50,382 bases of DNA from Acidobacteriota bacterium. GTDB taxonomy: Bacteria > Acidobacteriota > Terriglobia > Acidiferrales > UBA7541. Below are positions 42,495 to 50,382 of this stretch, piece after piece; positions within the stretch are counted from its first letter, which is position 1; each line of letters begins with the position of its first letter. The notes beneath the pieces are model-generated. The model made no database searches and was not told the DNA's origin. It was given only the letters and a program-made list of their open reading frames with translations. Location: assembly GCA_003224525.1 (NCBI GenBank), contig QHZB01000204.1, positions 1-50,382 on the forward strand. Direction: 5' to 3'. The position numbers and the translations under genes are program-made.

Positions 42495-42564
42495 CAGCGG
42501 TTTGCTAAACCGCAATTAGGAGCCGAAACCTCTATCGAGGGTTCGAATGCCTCCCTATCCGCTT
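42495..42564 (+). pseudogene. tRNA-Ser(GCT)-like 3'-part remnant
   Basis: On the plus strand an anticodon stem-loop GCGGT-TTGCTAA-ACCGC (42498-42514, anticodon GCT at 42505-42507) is followed by a long variable arm (AGGAGCCGAAACCTCT), a T-arm GAGGG-TTCGAAT-GCCTC with one mismatch, and CCTATCCG as acceptor 3' strand. This is the class-II layout of tRNA-Ser. No matching GGATAGG 5' strand or D-arm exists upstream; instead the tRNA-Gly remnant starts in the opposite direction. Confidence 0.6.
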
Positions 42565-42792
42565 CCATCGCGCGAGAGTACAGCATTCGACTGTTGACTA
42601 CAGAATGGCCCATCGAGGATCTCGAGACGCCGCCGTAAATTCCCAGAAACCGGACTGGCCCGAAATAACTTCCGGGCACAATCACTGCGATGACCAGGCG
42701 GACCGCATCTCCGGTTAGCCGAACTTCCAAGTGAAGATCGCTAAACGCGGCCACGTTCAGGGGCCATTGGCTGGCGGGCCTGGAGAACAGCC

Positions 42793-43812
42793 TCAATCGC
42801 CATCGCTCGGTCGGTCTTGGAACGAGAACTTGGACTCCACTGCGAACGGCTTTCCGTCCAGCTCCGCGTAAGGATAGATGAAGTAGTTGAGCGGATCGCC
42901 CTGCTGAGGGGGGTCGAGGCTGATGTCTCGTCCGACACTAAACTGCAGGCGATTGTCGTCATGCGCCCCGAAAAAATAATCCTTCTTATCCGGATGCTTC
43001 CAAGCTTCAGAGGCATCCACCGGGATCCAGCCGAAGGACTGGACATAGAACTCCGCCCAGCAGTGATATCCCGGCACAGCCCCATCATGCCGATCAGCAG
43101 GCAGCGGAAAACCAATTTCGAAGCGCGCAGGAATTCCGACCGCCCGCATCATGCCGATAAACAGCGAGTGAAAATCAGTGCAGTTGCCACGTTTGGCGGT
43201 GCAGGCCCATATCGCATCGCCGTTGCCCCAACCGGTGCCGGACTTGTCGTAGCGCATGGTGGCGATCACGTAGTTGTAGATTGCTCGTGCTTTCTTCAGC
43301 GGGTTTTGAATCCCACGCGTCTCCTGCACAGCGAGTTCCGCGATGACTCCCTGGAGAGGCACGCGGCGGTCCGGTTGCAGGAAACGATGGAGACCTGACG
43401 AGTCTATTTCAGCCGATGGCGCGTTGACTGGATGGGCGTCGAGCTTGACGAGGTGTTCCCGGCGGGTTACTTGAAAGCTCATGCGCACTTCTTCGCGAGA
43501 GCTCACCTGTGCGGCCGGAAACTGCAGATAAAGGTACTCGTTGCCGTATTCCGGATCGCGATGCTTCGCATAGGGGAAAGGAGACTCGATCTTCAGGCCG
43601 CCGATTGCTTGGTAGGGATCCGATTGCGGCAGCGGAATCCAAATCCGCAGAGTCTTTGCGTCTGCAGGTGAAGCAGGAATTGTCATCAGATAGGTAAACT
43701 CGAAGTTGCGTGCGGAAACATTCGTCCGCAACGGAGCAGAGGCAGCCATGCATAAAATAACGAGCAAAAGCGTGAATAGAGTGCCCAAAGCAACGATCTT
43801 GCGAGAAATCAT
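42793..43812 (-). CDS. Exported transglutaminase-like domain protein
   Basis: The 339-residue protein has a signal peptide or anchor (ISRKIVALGTLFTLLLVILC, residues 2-21), a beta-rich N-terminal domain to about residue 130, and a transglutaminase-like core with the full catalytic triad: Cys211 (KRGNCTDFHSLF), His250 (PGYHCWAEFY) and Asp266 (WIPVDASEAWK). Bacterial members are cysteine proteases or amidases in the envelope rather than crosslinking enzymes. The neighbouring genes give no clue about its substrate. Family call firm. Confidence 0.87.
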   Translation of the reverse strand: MISRKIVALGTLFTLLLVILCMAASAPLRTNVSARNFEFTYLMTIPASPADAKTLRIWIPLPQSDPYQAIGGLKIESPFPYAKHRDPEYGNEYLYLQFPAAQVSSREEVRMSFQVTRREHLVKLDAHPVNAPSAEIDSSGLHRFLQPDRRVPLQGVIAELAVQETRGIQNPLKKARAIYNYVIATMRYDKSGTGWGNGDAIWACTAKRGNCTDFHSLFIGMMRAVGIPARFEIGFPLPADRHDGAVPGYHCWAEFYVQSFGWIPVDASEAWKHPDKKDYFFGAHDDNRLQFSVGRDISLDPPQQGDPLNYFIYPYAELDGKPFAVESKFSFQDRPSDGD

Positions 43813-44080
43813 CAGCGATATTCCTCCTCCAGGCAGTCTGGCCTGGTGCTACATCGGGTTTTTGTTCTGGCTATCTCAGACTTTGCCGGCGGGACCCGCG
43901 GTCAGCGGGCTGTTCAAGTGAAGCCTTGGGCTGGGCGCAAAATGGGCGGTGCTAATGGCATGGGGGCCTACTTAATCCTAACGCAAAATCCTAACGCTAA
44001 TTCATTCCCGGACACCGAGATAAAACCCGGCCGCTATTTTGTCGTGCATGATTGCAGGAATCCTCAAGCTCGCGAGAAAC

Positions 44081-45616
44081 CTAGTCTTCGTCTGGGCGGG
44101 ACTCCTCAACGTCGTCCTCACTCTTACCTTTAATAAGGCTGAGTGCTTTCTTCCATGCCTGATCCGCGACTAGACGCCCGGTGGCTCTTCCCTCAATATC
44201 TGCAACCTCGAAATGGATTCCGCCATACCGGCGAGATATTCCAGCCTGGTTCGCAGCGTCTGTGAAAGTGGCCCAGGAAAGGGTTACTTCTTGTTTGGGT
44301 GTAAAACCCGGCTCGGTGTTGGAACTTCCGGCGGAAAAGGTCACAGAATCTCCGAATTTGTCGCTGTGGGTGAAGAGCTTGAGAATCTCTGCGCCAGCAG
44401 CGCTGAAAGTGCTGTGGCCGGAGATGTATTCGGGGAAGGGTGGTGTCGGAAACGTGGTCAGTTGAAAGGGAATCCACAGCGATCCATCAAAAGTTTGTGT
44501 CCCCTGGAAAGGGCGCCAAGCTTTGATCTGCTGACCATGAAAGAGGTAGGGGATGCTTGTAATGGGGCGCACAGAATCGAAAGCGCGCTTTGCATCCCAG
44601 GCGGCGATACCGGCGTCGAAGATGGCGTTCGTCAACGCAAAGAACATCTTGGCGTCATCATCGACGGTGTGATGGTCGCGGCGTGAGACAAACTCGCCAA
44701 ATAGGTCCCAGTGTCCGGGTGGAAGTTCCGTGCGCGGACCATTGGCCCAGTACTCGGCAATCATCTTTTGTTCGTCTGTGAGGTTCGCGCTTATGATGAT
44801 CAGATGCTTCGATTGTTGCAGGTAGGTCTCCGAACCGTACAAAGCCGGACCGAACTGGGCGAGAAATGGCCGAAACTGGTCAGCCGAGGTCATGGCGAAG
44901 GGGACTACGCGATACCACTGCGCTCCCACAAACGATTGGGTGACGATGCGCGGGGTTGGCGCCGTCGCGCCATCGTCGTAACTCAATCGCTGCCAGTGGT
45001 TAGGATCCAGCACCGATGCTGGATCGACTGGCACCGTACTGGCCGAATTCACCGAAACGTATCCAGTCCAATCGGAATACGCCCCTGGGTGCAGATCACC
45101 GAGCTGATTGGAGCCGTCGCCATGACGAAACGCGAGTACGGCAGCGCAAGCCACATTCCCAATCCCCGCCGGAATGTCTGTATTGACGGTTAGATTGTTT
45201 GGATCGTAGCCCAAACTAGCCATGAGGGGATCAAAGACGCTAGCTTTGTCGAGCGCAAAGAGATCCACCAGGGCGCGATAGGCGGCAAAGCTGATCGCTT
45301 CATTCTTGTTAGCCAACGTGCGTTCTCTTTTGGGCCGCCGTAGTTCATCCCCAAACTGTGTGCCGACGGCCCTCTCGTCGTAGGCCGCCCACGCGTCGAA
45401 CATGCAAGTGTGCACAATCGCCAAGGCCCGGGCCACCATCGGCGGACCAATGCGGGAATCGCGCACACCTTGCAATGCCGCGACGTTCCATTGCACCACC
45501 ACGTTGTCGCTCGCAGCGGCATTACCCGCCGTGGTTATATGGAATATCAGAATTCCGATCGCAAGTAGGAACCAGAAACGCTCAACTCTGGCCGACGAGG
45601 GCAAATTCAGCGACAT
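44081..45616 (-). CDS. Vanadium-dependent haloperoxidase / PAP2-superfamily protein (exported)
   Basis: A 511-residue protein from ATG 45616 (AGGAG 8 bases upstream; the open frame extends further but is unsupported). It has a signal peptide (RFWFLLAIGILIFHITTAGN) and the three PAP2/vanadate-site motifs: KRAFDSVRPIT (near 342), PEYISGHSTFSAAG (near 400, SGH) and ISRRYGGIHFEVAD (near 459, RxxxGxH). Such proteins bind phosphate or vanadate; those of this length and spacing are usually vanadium haloperoxidase-like. Halide specificity cannot be read from sequence. It is followed downstream by the end of a transglutaminase cluster and preceded by Tat-exported protein genes. Confidence 0.85.
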   Translation of the reverse strand: MSLNLPSSARVERFWFLLAIGILIFHITTAGNAAASDNVVVQWNVAALQGVRDSRIGPPMVARALAIVHTCMFDAWAAYDERAVGTQFGDELRRPKRERTLANKNEAISFAAYRALVDLFALDKASVFDPLMASLGYDPNNLTVNTDIPAGIGNVACAAVLAFRHGDGSNQLGDLHPGAYSDWTGYVSVNSASTVPVDPASVLDPNHWQRLSYDDGATAPTPRIVTQSFVGAQWYRVVPFAMTSADQFRPFLAQFGPALYGSETYLQQSKHLIIISANLTDEQKMIAEYWANGPRTELPPGHWDLFGEFVSRRDHHTVDDDAKMFFALTNAIFDAGIAAWDAKRAFDSVRPITSIPYLFHGQQIKAWRPFQGTQTFDGSLWIPFQLTTFPTPPFPEYISGHSTFSAAGAEILKLFTHSDKFGDSVTFSAGSSNTEPGFTPKQEVTLSWATFTDAANQAGISRRYGGIHFEVADIEGRATGRLVADQAWKKALSLIKGKSEDDVEESRPDED

Positions 45617-45677
45617 TGAAGGCTCCTTCAATTTCATGCACTGGCGGCACATTCTGGGCCACAGGGCAAAAAGTAGG

Positions 45678-45815
45678 TTACAGTCCTGCCGTGAGAATCG
45701 TGAACGAGCCACTCCCAATGACTGTTCCGGACTCGGCGGTATCAAAGCTTCCGCCGCCGGTTACCAGGACGGTGTGGCCCCTCCCCGTGCGAAAAAGCTT
45801 GGAAACATCAAGAAA
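45678..45815 (-). pseudogene. Possible C-terminal remnant of a secreted beta-sheet protein
   Basis: The minus frame ends with HTVLVTGGGSFDTAESG then TVIGSGSFTILTAGL and TAA at 45678. The glycine/serine-rich beta pattern looks like the tail of a small secreted protein, but there is no start or signal, and the frame overlaps the end of the previous frame. Uncertain. Confidence 0.25.
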
Positions 45816-46269
45816 AGAAAACGCCGTTGCGTTCGCGGCCGATCTCGGCGTAGTTGACCTTCGTCGTTGCCGGATCGGAGACAAAACGGAAACCATGTCC
45901 GGTACTCCTGGGCGTGGATGCCGTGACGGCGATGGTGACCGTCCCGATCTGGAAGAAGTCCCCGGAAAAATGGTTCGTCGTGTCGTGTACGCCCATGAAG
46001 CTCTTTGTGACGTCTCTCCACTTGATTTCAACCGAATCAATCCTCCCACTCACGTATCCAAGCGGACGGTCCGGGCTTACGCTGTTGGGTACCGTGAAGG
46101 CGTCGAATACCGCGCAGATGTTTTCCGCGTGAAATTCTGCGGTGCCATCGTCCAGACCCACTTCGCCGCTACCTTCCGGCACCGGAGTCGTCCAGAATGT
46201 AAGGCTCTCCGAGGTGCCGGCATCCCAGGAGTGATCGCGTCCCGAGCCCGACGGGCTCGTAGAGTCAAG
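45808..46269 (-). CDS. Hypothetical beta-rich protein, in frame with the upstream Tat-exported protein
   Basis: This frame follows the TGA of the upstream gene (46270-46272) without a shift: LDSTSPSGSGRDHSWDAGTS, then LTFWTTPVPEGSGEVGLDDG and, to the end, TVTIAVTASTPRSTGHGFRF plus IGRERNGVFFS. No ATG lies at the start; the first possible internal start is the GTG at 46182. It could be the second half of one protein broken by the TGA, or a separate protein starting at 46182. The sequence looks like an extracytoplasmic beta-sandwich with FAEIGxERNGVFF-type ending, of no known function. Confidence 0.45.
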   Translation of the reverse strand, partial: LDSTSPSGSGRDHSWDAGTSESLTFWTTPVPEGSGEVGLDDGTAEFHAENICAVFDAFTVPNSVSPDRPLGYVSGRIDSVEIKWRDVTKSFMGVHDTTNHFSGDFFQIGTVTIAVTASTPRSTGHGFRFVSDPATTKVNYAEIGRERNGVFFS

Positions 46270-46737
46270 TCATATGAAGGTCTGCGTGCCTCGGTGTTCG
46301 AGACCGTCTATGGCCACGAAAGTACCCTTAAAGAACCGCCAGTCGGTATGGAAATGGTAAGCGACGCTCTGCCCGGTTTCGAGGTTCGTCCCCATGCCGT
46401 CAAAGTCCAAGTCGGCTTGGGCAATTACTCCCTGAAAGTCGGTGATGGTGGACGGGTCAAAACCCGCGAAGGGAAAGTTGGGGAAGGTGGATGGAGCACT
46501 GCCGTCGGGGGGTCCAGGGAAGAAGAAGTGTCCAGGGCCCGTAATGTGCGGGATCGGTCGCGCGAGGGCTTCGCACTTGTTGTGTTTTCCTTCATCCGCA
46601 AGCGCCGACAATCGCCGCCCGGAGCCGAGCACGAGTCCAGCTCCGGCGGCGGTACCAGCAGCCCCTCGGATGAGATTGCGTCGGGTTAGCCATTTCTCCT
46701 GAAGCTTTTTCCACGAAATAGACTTTTCGTCATTCAT
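46270..46737 (-). CDS. Tat-exported hypothetical protein
   Basis: The protein is 155 residues from ATG 46737, with AAGGAG upstream. It has a twin-arginine signal: WLTRRNLIRGAAGTAAGAGL followed by a hydrophobic stretch and a likely cleavage near LSALADEG. The mature part (RPIPHITGPGHFFFPGPPDG and TDWRFFKGTFVAIDGLEHRG) is not a family I can name. Twin-arginine export implies folding, or cofactor binding, in the cytoplasm. The frame stops at TGA 46270-46272 but continues open in the same frame for another 150 codons (45808-46269), so it may be a truncated longer protein. Upstream of the haloperoxidase-like gene on the same strand. Confidence 0.65.
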   Translation of the reverse strand: MNDEKSISWKKLQEKWLTRRNLIRGAAGTAAGAGLVLGSGRRLSALADEGKHNKCEALARPIPHITGPGHFFFPGPPDGSAPSTFPNFPFAGFDPSTITDFQGVIAQADLDFDGMGTNLETGQSVAYHFHTDWRFFKGTFVAIDGLEHRGTQTFI

Positions 46738-47071
46738 TGTCCTTCTCCTTCGCTTAATGGGCAGCGCACGCAAAAAGAGTGTGCCTGTCGGTGAGCAATG
46801 GCCCCGGGGTCCCGAGAATACTTTCCAGAAAGCATGAGAATAAATTGCGAGAAAATAAACTGGCCCGAGACTGCGTCCCCAACCAGGAAATGTCAAGTAC
46901 AAAGTCTGGTAATTTCTGGTAATGAGAGTACTCACGCTCGCAAAGCTCTGAAAGAGTGTTTCAGGATTCATTGCGAGTAGCACAGTTGCATATGTTCCGT
47001 TTTCCTGGAATCTGCTTGACACCTACTCCCCGATAATCGGCCACTCTTCCGTAACAGATGCAGACGATCAC
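46738..47071. other. Intergenic, no gene supported
   Basis: About 330 bases between the Tat-exported protein and the membrane protein at 47072. The minus frame stays open but the translation has no recognisable features; no RNA or terminator seen. Confidence 0.45.
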
Positions 47072-47644
47072 TCATGGATTTCCGAGGGCGCGTCGGGCTT
47101 TTGAAAAGTCGCCCACGCGGCTAGTCCAGTTACTTGCCAAAGTCCCGACCGCCCAGAACAGCGCAACCAGAAGAAATAACTTGCTCCCTTGGACCCCCGA
47201 GCGCCATGCCCAGAGCGCGCCCAGCGTTGGGACAACGGCGGAAGCCGTCACTCCCGCAGACCACATGATCGCTCTAGCCATCGGACTGGCCTTTTGCATC
47301 GAGGCCTTCTCCGTCTGCACTCCGAAAAAAGGAAGATGTTCGAACAACCACCGGAGTCCAGCGGGCCAGCCTTCTGGATTCGCAGTCCCGCCGACCGTGT
47401 AGAAAGCGAAGCGAATACCCAGACTTCGTCCAACAATCCAGTGGGCAATGGCATGGCAGGAGAAATAGAGCAGTATCCATCCCGCGAGCATAGCGACAAC
47501 GGCACCTGTGGTCGAGTGAGCTGATCGCGCCGCACCGAGGGCAAAATAAGCGGCCACAACTCCAGAGATCTGCATCGCATTTCCGACCATGATCGAAAGG
47601 CGGCCAAAGATTTTGCGTCTCGGGGACAAGTCTGAGCGATTCAT
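47072..47644 (-). CDS. Polytopic membrane protein with an HxxxH segment
   Basis: This 190-residue protein from ATG 47644 has about four hydrophobic helices: QISGVVAAYFALGAA, TGAVVAMLAGWILLYFSCHA, AIMWSAGVTASAVVPTLGAL and KLFLLVALFWAVGTLASN. Helix two ends in SCHAIAHWIVG, which sits where site-2 (M50) proteases have HExxH, but the glutamate is absent (HAIAH). It is therefore not a peptidase by sequence. No family name can be given with confidence. Standalone gene. Confidence 0.6.
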   Translation of the reverse strand: MNRSDLSPRRKIFGRLSIMVGNAMQISGVVAAYFALGAARSAHSTTGAVVAMLAGWILLYFSCHAIAHWIVGRSLGIRFAFYTVGGTANPEGWPAGLRWLFEHLPFFGVQTEKASMQKASPMARAIMWSAGVTASAVVPTLGALWAWRSGVQGSKLFLLVALFWAVGTLASNWTSRVGDFSKARRALGNP

Positions 47645-48358
47645 GTTTGCGGTCAACCGCCGGAGCCACGATTATAGAAAGCCAACCACTTTTTCACAAA
47701 GTCGTGCTGCTGTTTCTGTAACTCGAAGTGGTAACTCACTGTTGAATGGACGCCTCTCACGCGTGGCAACGCGGCGTCTCGCCGGATCTGCCGACTTAGG
47801 AGGTCGGCAACTCTTCCCTGATTATGGAAGAGTTGCTCGTCACTCGGGCCGAACAGTAACGGGCGTCGCTAACGCCGCACGCTGAAAGCCAATTTTACGC
47901 GTTGGCCGATTTGCCAGTCAGGGCGGTGACAAGCGGTATTGAGCACTGACCTTTTGCCCAACGGAACTTGAGCTTCTCGTTCCTTAAGACTTTCCATTTC
48001 TACGAATGGCTTAAATTGCGTTTATGGAGTTGGCCGCCGACACGCGTCGCCTGTCCCACTCGCGCCGATAGGCTCGACGGTTGAGTTACGATCTGGTCTT
48101 GTGCTTCAGGGCTCCGGTCTCGCGTCCCAGTTGACCACCACATTTAACGACGCGGTGTCACCAGCGACCGAGGCGGGCACGAGCGCCAGAAAAAATAGAT
48201 ATGCGCGCGGAGATTTCGAAGGCTTCATCGCACGTCACTTTGCGATTTATCGTGGCGCTCAGCTGCCCGCTAGAGTTTGCCCAAGCTCACGAGGTGCGTT
48301 AGACTCAGCTCCTCGAACAGCCCGCGCCAGCGGGTTGCCGGAAGGCGAAGGAGGTCAG
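47645..48358. other. Long intergenic region containing the hairpin cluster
   Basis: About 700 bases between divergent genes. Apart from the hairpins at 47749-47880 there is nothing recognisable; the plus frame leading to 48359 is open from 48101 but that part has no protein character. A promoter for the gene at 48359 must lie here. Confidence 0.45.
47749..47880. repeat. Cluster of short hairpins in an intergenic region
   Basis: Four perfect or near-perfect stems follow each other: GACGC with an inner CGCGT/ACGCG (47749-47778), TGCCGAC/GTCGGCA (47789-47809), GCAACTCTTCC/GGAAGAGTTGC (47807-47836, 11 bp, loop 8) and GGCGT/ACGCC (about 47863-47877). There is no T-run after the stems, so they are not simple terminators; REP/MITE-like element or structured RNA are options. 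Confidence 0.5.
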
Positions 48359-48790
48359 ATGTACTCTGCAATCCTAATCTTGGTCACTCTTCTGTGCTCG
48401 ACGCCTGTTATGGCCCAAAGCACAGACGCCAACCTACGCTCCGAGCTTGAAGCCCTGCATGCCAAATGGATGAAAGCTTTCGACGGCGGTGATGGTGCAA
48501 CTATGGACCAGATGGAGATGGATAATTTGACGCTTGTGATGGCGATGGGAGTGTGGACCAAAACGATGGCACGAGCGGGCAAGCAGCCGAAGCGCGACCC
48601 GCAGACGGAGCGCACCTTGAGCGATGTGTCTGTGCGGCGATTCGGGGATACGGCTATCCTCACGGCCATTCTTCATACCAAATCAGCTGAGGAAAACTCG
48701 CAGGACGGGACCACGGTAGTGTTCGTGCAGAGCTCTGGCAAGTGGAAGATCGCGTCGGCGCAATGGACCCCAGTTGCGAGCACCAAGTAG
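48359..48790 (+). CDS. Exported SnoaL/DUF4440-like (NTF2-fold) protein
   Basis: The protein is 143 residues from ATG 48359, preceded by an almost perfect AAGGAGGT. The signal peptide (MYSAILILVTLLCSTPVMAQ) is followed by the DUF4440-like opening LRSELEALHAKWMKAFDGGD and later SVRRFGDTAILTAILHTKSA and FVQSSGKWKIASAQWTP, which is the typical NTF2-like layout of secreted DUF4440 proteins. No catalytic residues can be assigned; functions in the family range from small-molecule binding to unknown. Confidence 0.82.
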   Translation: MYSAILILVTLLCSTPVMAQSTDANLRSELEALHAKWMKAFDGGDGATMDQMEMDNLTLVMAMGVWTKTMARAGKQPKRDPQTERTLSDVSVRRFGDTAILTAILHTKSAEENSQDGTTVVFVQSSGKWKIASAQWTPVASTK

Positions 48791-49131
48791 AACGCCGACG
48801 AGCAATATCACCTCCCTGTTGCAACACTTTCCGCGCTGCGCTTGCCACGAGAAGGTGAACACCCGTGTAGTTGGGTAACAACCCGCGGAATGCAACGTTC
48901 GCCTACGGCCCTATAACTCATTGCTGAAACAACAATCTCGTCAAACAGCCCAATGTAGGGAACGCTTCCTGTTGGTCGGCAACCCGGACCTTATCCACAA
49001 ATTAGGATCTGCGAAACAGTTGCGCCTTTGCATGCCTCAGTAAGTCCGCTACTAGGAATGCGCACATCGGACTCACAAAAACTGGATGAAATTCGCGCGA
49101 GCATGGTAAAAGAGGTGGAACACATACGGCC
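48791..49131. other. Intergenic, no gene seen
   Basis: About 340 bases between the DUF4440-like gene and the PilZ-type gene, both on the plus strand. No credible frame, RNA or terminator identified. Confidence 0.5.
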
Positions 49132-49821
49132 ATGTTTATCGACGCACACGATCCAGGACGGATGCGCATTGAGAAAGAACGAAGAAGAAGCGATCGCTAT
49201 CCCCTCGTCATTCCGATTCACCTGAAATGGCTGGGTCCTGGGGGCGAGACACACTCTGCGCATGCACAAGCACGGGAAGCAAACCTTCATGGCGGTCTTC
49301 TGGAGTTTCTGGGCGAGGATAAGTACCCAATCGAGAGAACGGAAGCCGAATTGATGAATCTCATCTCTGGTCACACGGCAAAGGCGCGCGTATCGGCCAT
49401 TCGACGATCTGCAACGGGCGCTCTCCTGGGGGTTGCCGTTGAACTCCTCCCGCCCAACGAAGAGTTTTGGGGGCTGACCTTTCAGTTGAGGCGGACAACC
49501 GGAGAATTGTTGAAGCTTGAGCACGGCATAAAATCGGGCGACATTGATCCTTATGTTCTGCGCGAATTCCGCGACGCCGTGGATTACATTCGCAAGACCG
49601 CGTGGGCCGTTCAGGAATGGCAGGAGAGACAGGTTCAGAAGCGGGATACGGCAACGGTAATTCCACTGCTCGTTACGGAGCGCATCCGCCGAGGAACGCA
49701 GCTCTATGAGGCGCTCACCGCCGACCTGAAAAGCCATGCCATTCGTCCCGAAGCCGCAGAGATCGAAGATTTACTCCATGCCGTCGAGCACCTTTACGAA
49801 GAATTGAAGCAATTGAACTAG
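49132..49821 (+). CDS. PilZ-domain-like protein with C-terminal helical part
   Basis: A 229-residue protein. The PilZ-like region is at about 15-110: basic start EKERRRSDRYPLVIPIHLKW, AREANLHGGLLEF where the (D/N)xSxxGG motif sits (Gly-Gly kept, Ser replaced), and ARVSAIRRSATGALLGVAVE. The remaining 110 residues are helical (RREFRDAVDYI, IEDLLHAVEHLYEELKQL). Binding of c-di-GMP is uncertain because the motif is degenerate. ATG 49132 has no obvious ribosome site; ATG 49162 (MRIEKERRR) is an alternative start nearer to the conserved domain. Confidence 0.65.
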   Translation: MFIDAHDPGRMRIEKERRRSDRYPLVIPIHLKWLGPGGETHSAHAQAREANLHGGLLEFLGEDKYPIERTEAELMNLISGHTAKARVSAIRRSATGALLGVAVELLPPNEEFWGLTFQLRRTTGELLKLEHGIKSGDIDPYVLREFRDAVDYIRKTAWAVQEWQERQVQKRDTATVIPLLVTERIRRGTQLYEALTADLKSHAIRPEAAEIEDLLHAVEHLYEELKQLN

Positions 49822-50382
49822 GCTGACGGCATTTATCGAAGAGATGCGCCCCTCAAGCGCAAAGCTTTGAAAAAGCGTCGATCTTCTGCCTTTCAGCGAT
49901 TAATTTGTGCGAGCAGGAAATGCCGTTCGCGTCCGGACCATTCCGGACGGATGATCGGCAATCCGGAGTGCGACCTGTGATTCAAAAGATTGGCCGCTAA
50001 TAATCGGCTACACGGAAGTTATCCCGAGACGGCGTTCTAGGTAGCTTGCAACGCTCGGGCGTCTTGGGTTTTTGATTCCTGACTCGTATTGAGGCTCAGG
50101 GTGAGCGGCAGTCCGGCCTTGTAGAGCTTTCTGGGGGGCCGGGGATCAATCGCTACCCACACGATCAAGTATAAGTTGGTGCAACCTGTCCGCTAGTCCC
50201 CCTCTCCATTTGATGTCCCAGAAAGCATGAAGATTACTACAGATTTCTTGACAATCCCGAAACAGGCGTATATGAACGAGGCGCTTTAGGGCCTTTCACG
50301 TCTGAAGACCTGACTGGCATTCCAATGCTGAGTCACTGGGGGGATTGGAGATGAGAAGGAAACCATTTTGCGTAGTGGTGTG
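49822..50382. other. Region without a supported gene to the window end
   Basis: About 560 bases. One plus-strand frame (50214-50354) reads KHEDYYRFLDNPETGVYERG then ALGPFTSEDLTGIPMLSHWG and a stop; it looks protein-like (GPFTSEDL recalls GYF_2 domains) but has no start codon and only about 46 codons. I treat it as unexplained. Confidence 0.4.

Noticed and set aside
42398-42796. Minus-strand frame of 132 codons downstream of the transglutaminase-like gene
   Set aside because: It starts at a TTG inside the stop of the neighbour, has no family likeness and covers both tRNA fragments, so it is probably chance.
1-50382. CRISPR array, prophage, integron or complete IS element
   Set aside because: No regularly spaced repeats, no phage structural or integrase genes, and only transposase tails without terminal inverted repeats were found.

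Overview
The window looks like a chromosomal segment of an Acidobacteriota (Acidobacteriia-type) bacterium. This is inferred from the very large Oar-like TonB-dependent receptor with an N-terminal carboxypeptidase-regulatory domain, the divergent PilZ-type proteins, the MlaE/F/D set with an unusual MlaF, the moderately high GC content and the loose gene packing with many decayed genes. No 16S or other taxonomic marker lies in the window, so the assignment rests on gene style only.

Layout. 0-9.2 kb: the end of an HD-type polyphosphatase-like gene, SixA phosphatase, Ppx/GppA phosphatase, two overlapping thymidylate-kinase-like genes and an mlaE-mlaF-mlaD lipid-transport set (all minus strand except the first), then a small divergent PilZ-like gene, a short acidic-tailed protein and a small coiled-coil lipoprotein. 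9.3-15.6 kb: a plus-strand run aroC-def-fmt (overlapping or abutting), then an exported TldD/TldE-like protease pair. 15.7-17.0 kb: gene debris (frameshifted membrane protein, transposase tail, peptide deformylase remnant). 17.1-21.8 kb: an SDR, a GntR/YtrA-regulated ABC operon whose ATPase is split by an in-frame TAA, and a ParD/ParE-like toxin-antitoxin pair. 21.8-22.8 kb: RHS remnant, tRNA-Gly(CCC), IS4-type transposase tail and the last codons of an enoyl-CoA hydratase.

22.8-34.8 kb is a fatty-acid (acyl-CoA) catabolic island. On the plus strand lie an ACAD10/11-type acyl-CoA dehydrogenase and a MaoC hydratase. On the minus strand, reading from 34.7 kb downwards, are SDR, AMP-forming acyl-CoA ligase, two acyl-CoA dehydrogenases, a FadJ/FadB-type bifunctional enzyme, a thiolase (interrupted near its C-terminus), a histidine phosphatase and an aminoglycoside-phosphotransferase-like kinase. 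The kinase plus ACAD11-type dehydrogenase pairing is the split version of the animal ACAD10/11 fusion and resembles the levulinate/4-hydroxyacid (Lva) route, so this cluster may degrade hydroxy-acids as well as ordinary fatty acids.

34.9-50.4 kb: GlpF-type channel, a broken secreted hydrolase, the 1140-residue TonB-dependent receptor, a zinc alcohol dehydrogenase with its upstream TetR regulator, two back-to-back tRNA fragments (tRNA-Gly 5' half and tRNA-Ser(GCT) 3' part), a secreted transglutaminase-like protein, a vanadium-haloperoxidase/PAP2 family protein, a Tat-exported protein with an in-frame stop, a polytopic membrane protein, a hairpin-rich intergenic element, a secreted SnoaL/DUF4440-like protein and a PilZ-type protein. 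I see no CRISPR array, no rRNA, no prophage and no intact insertion sequence.
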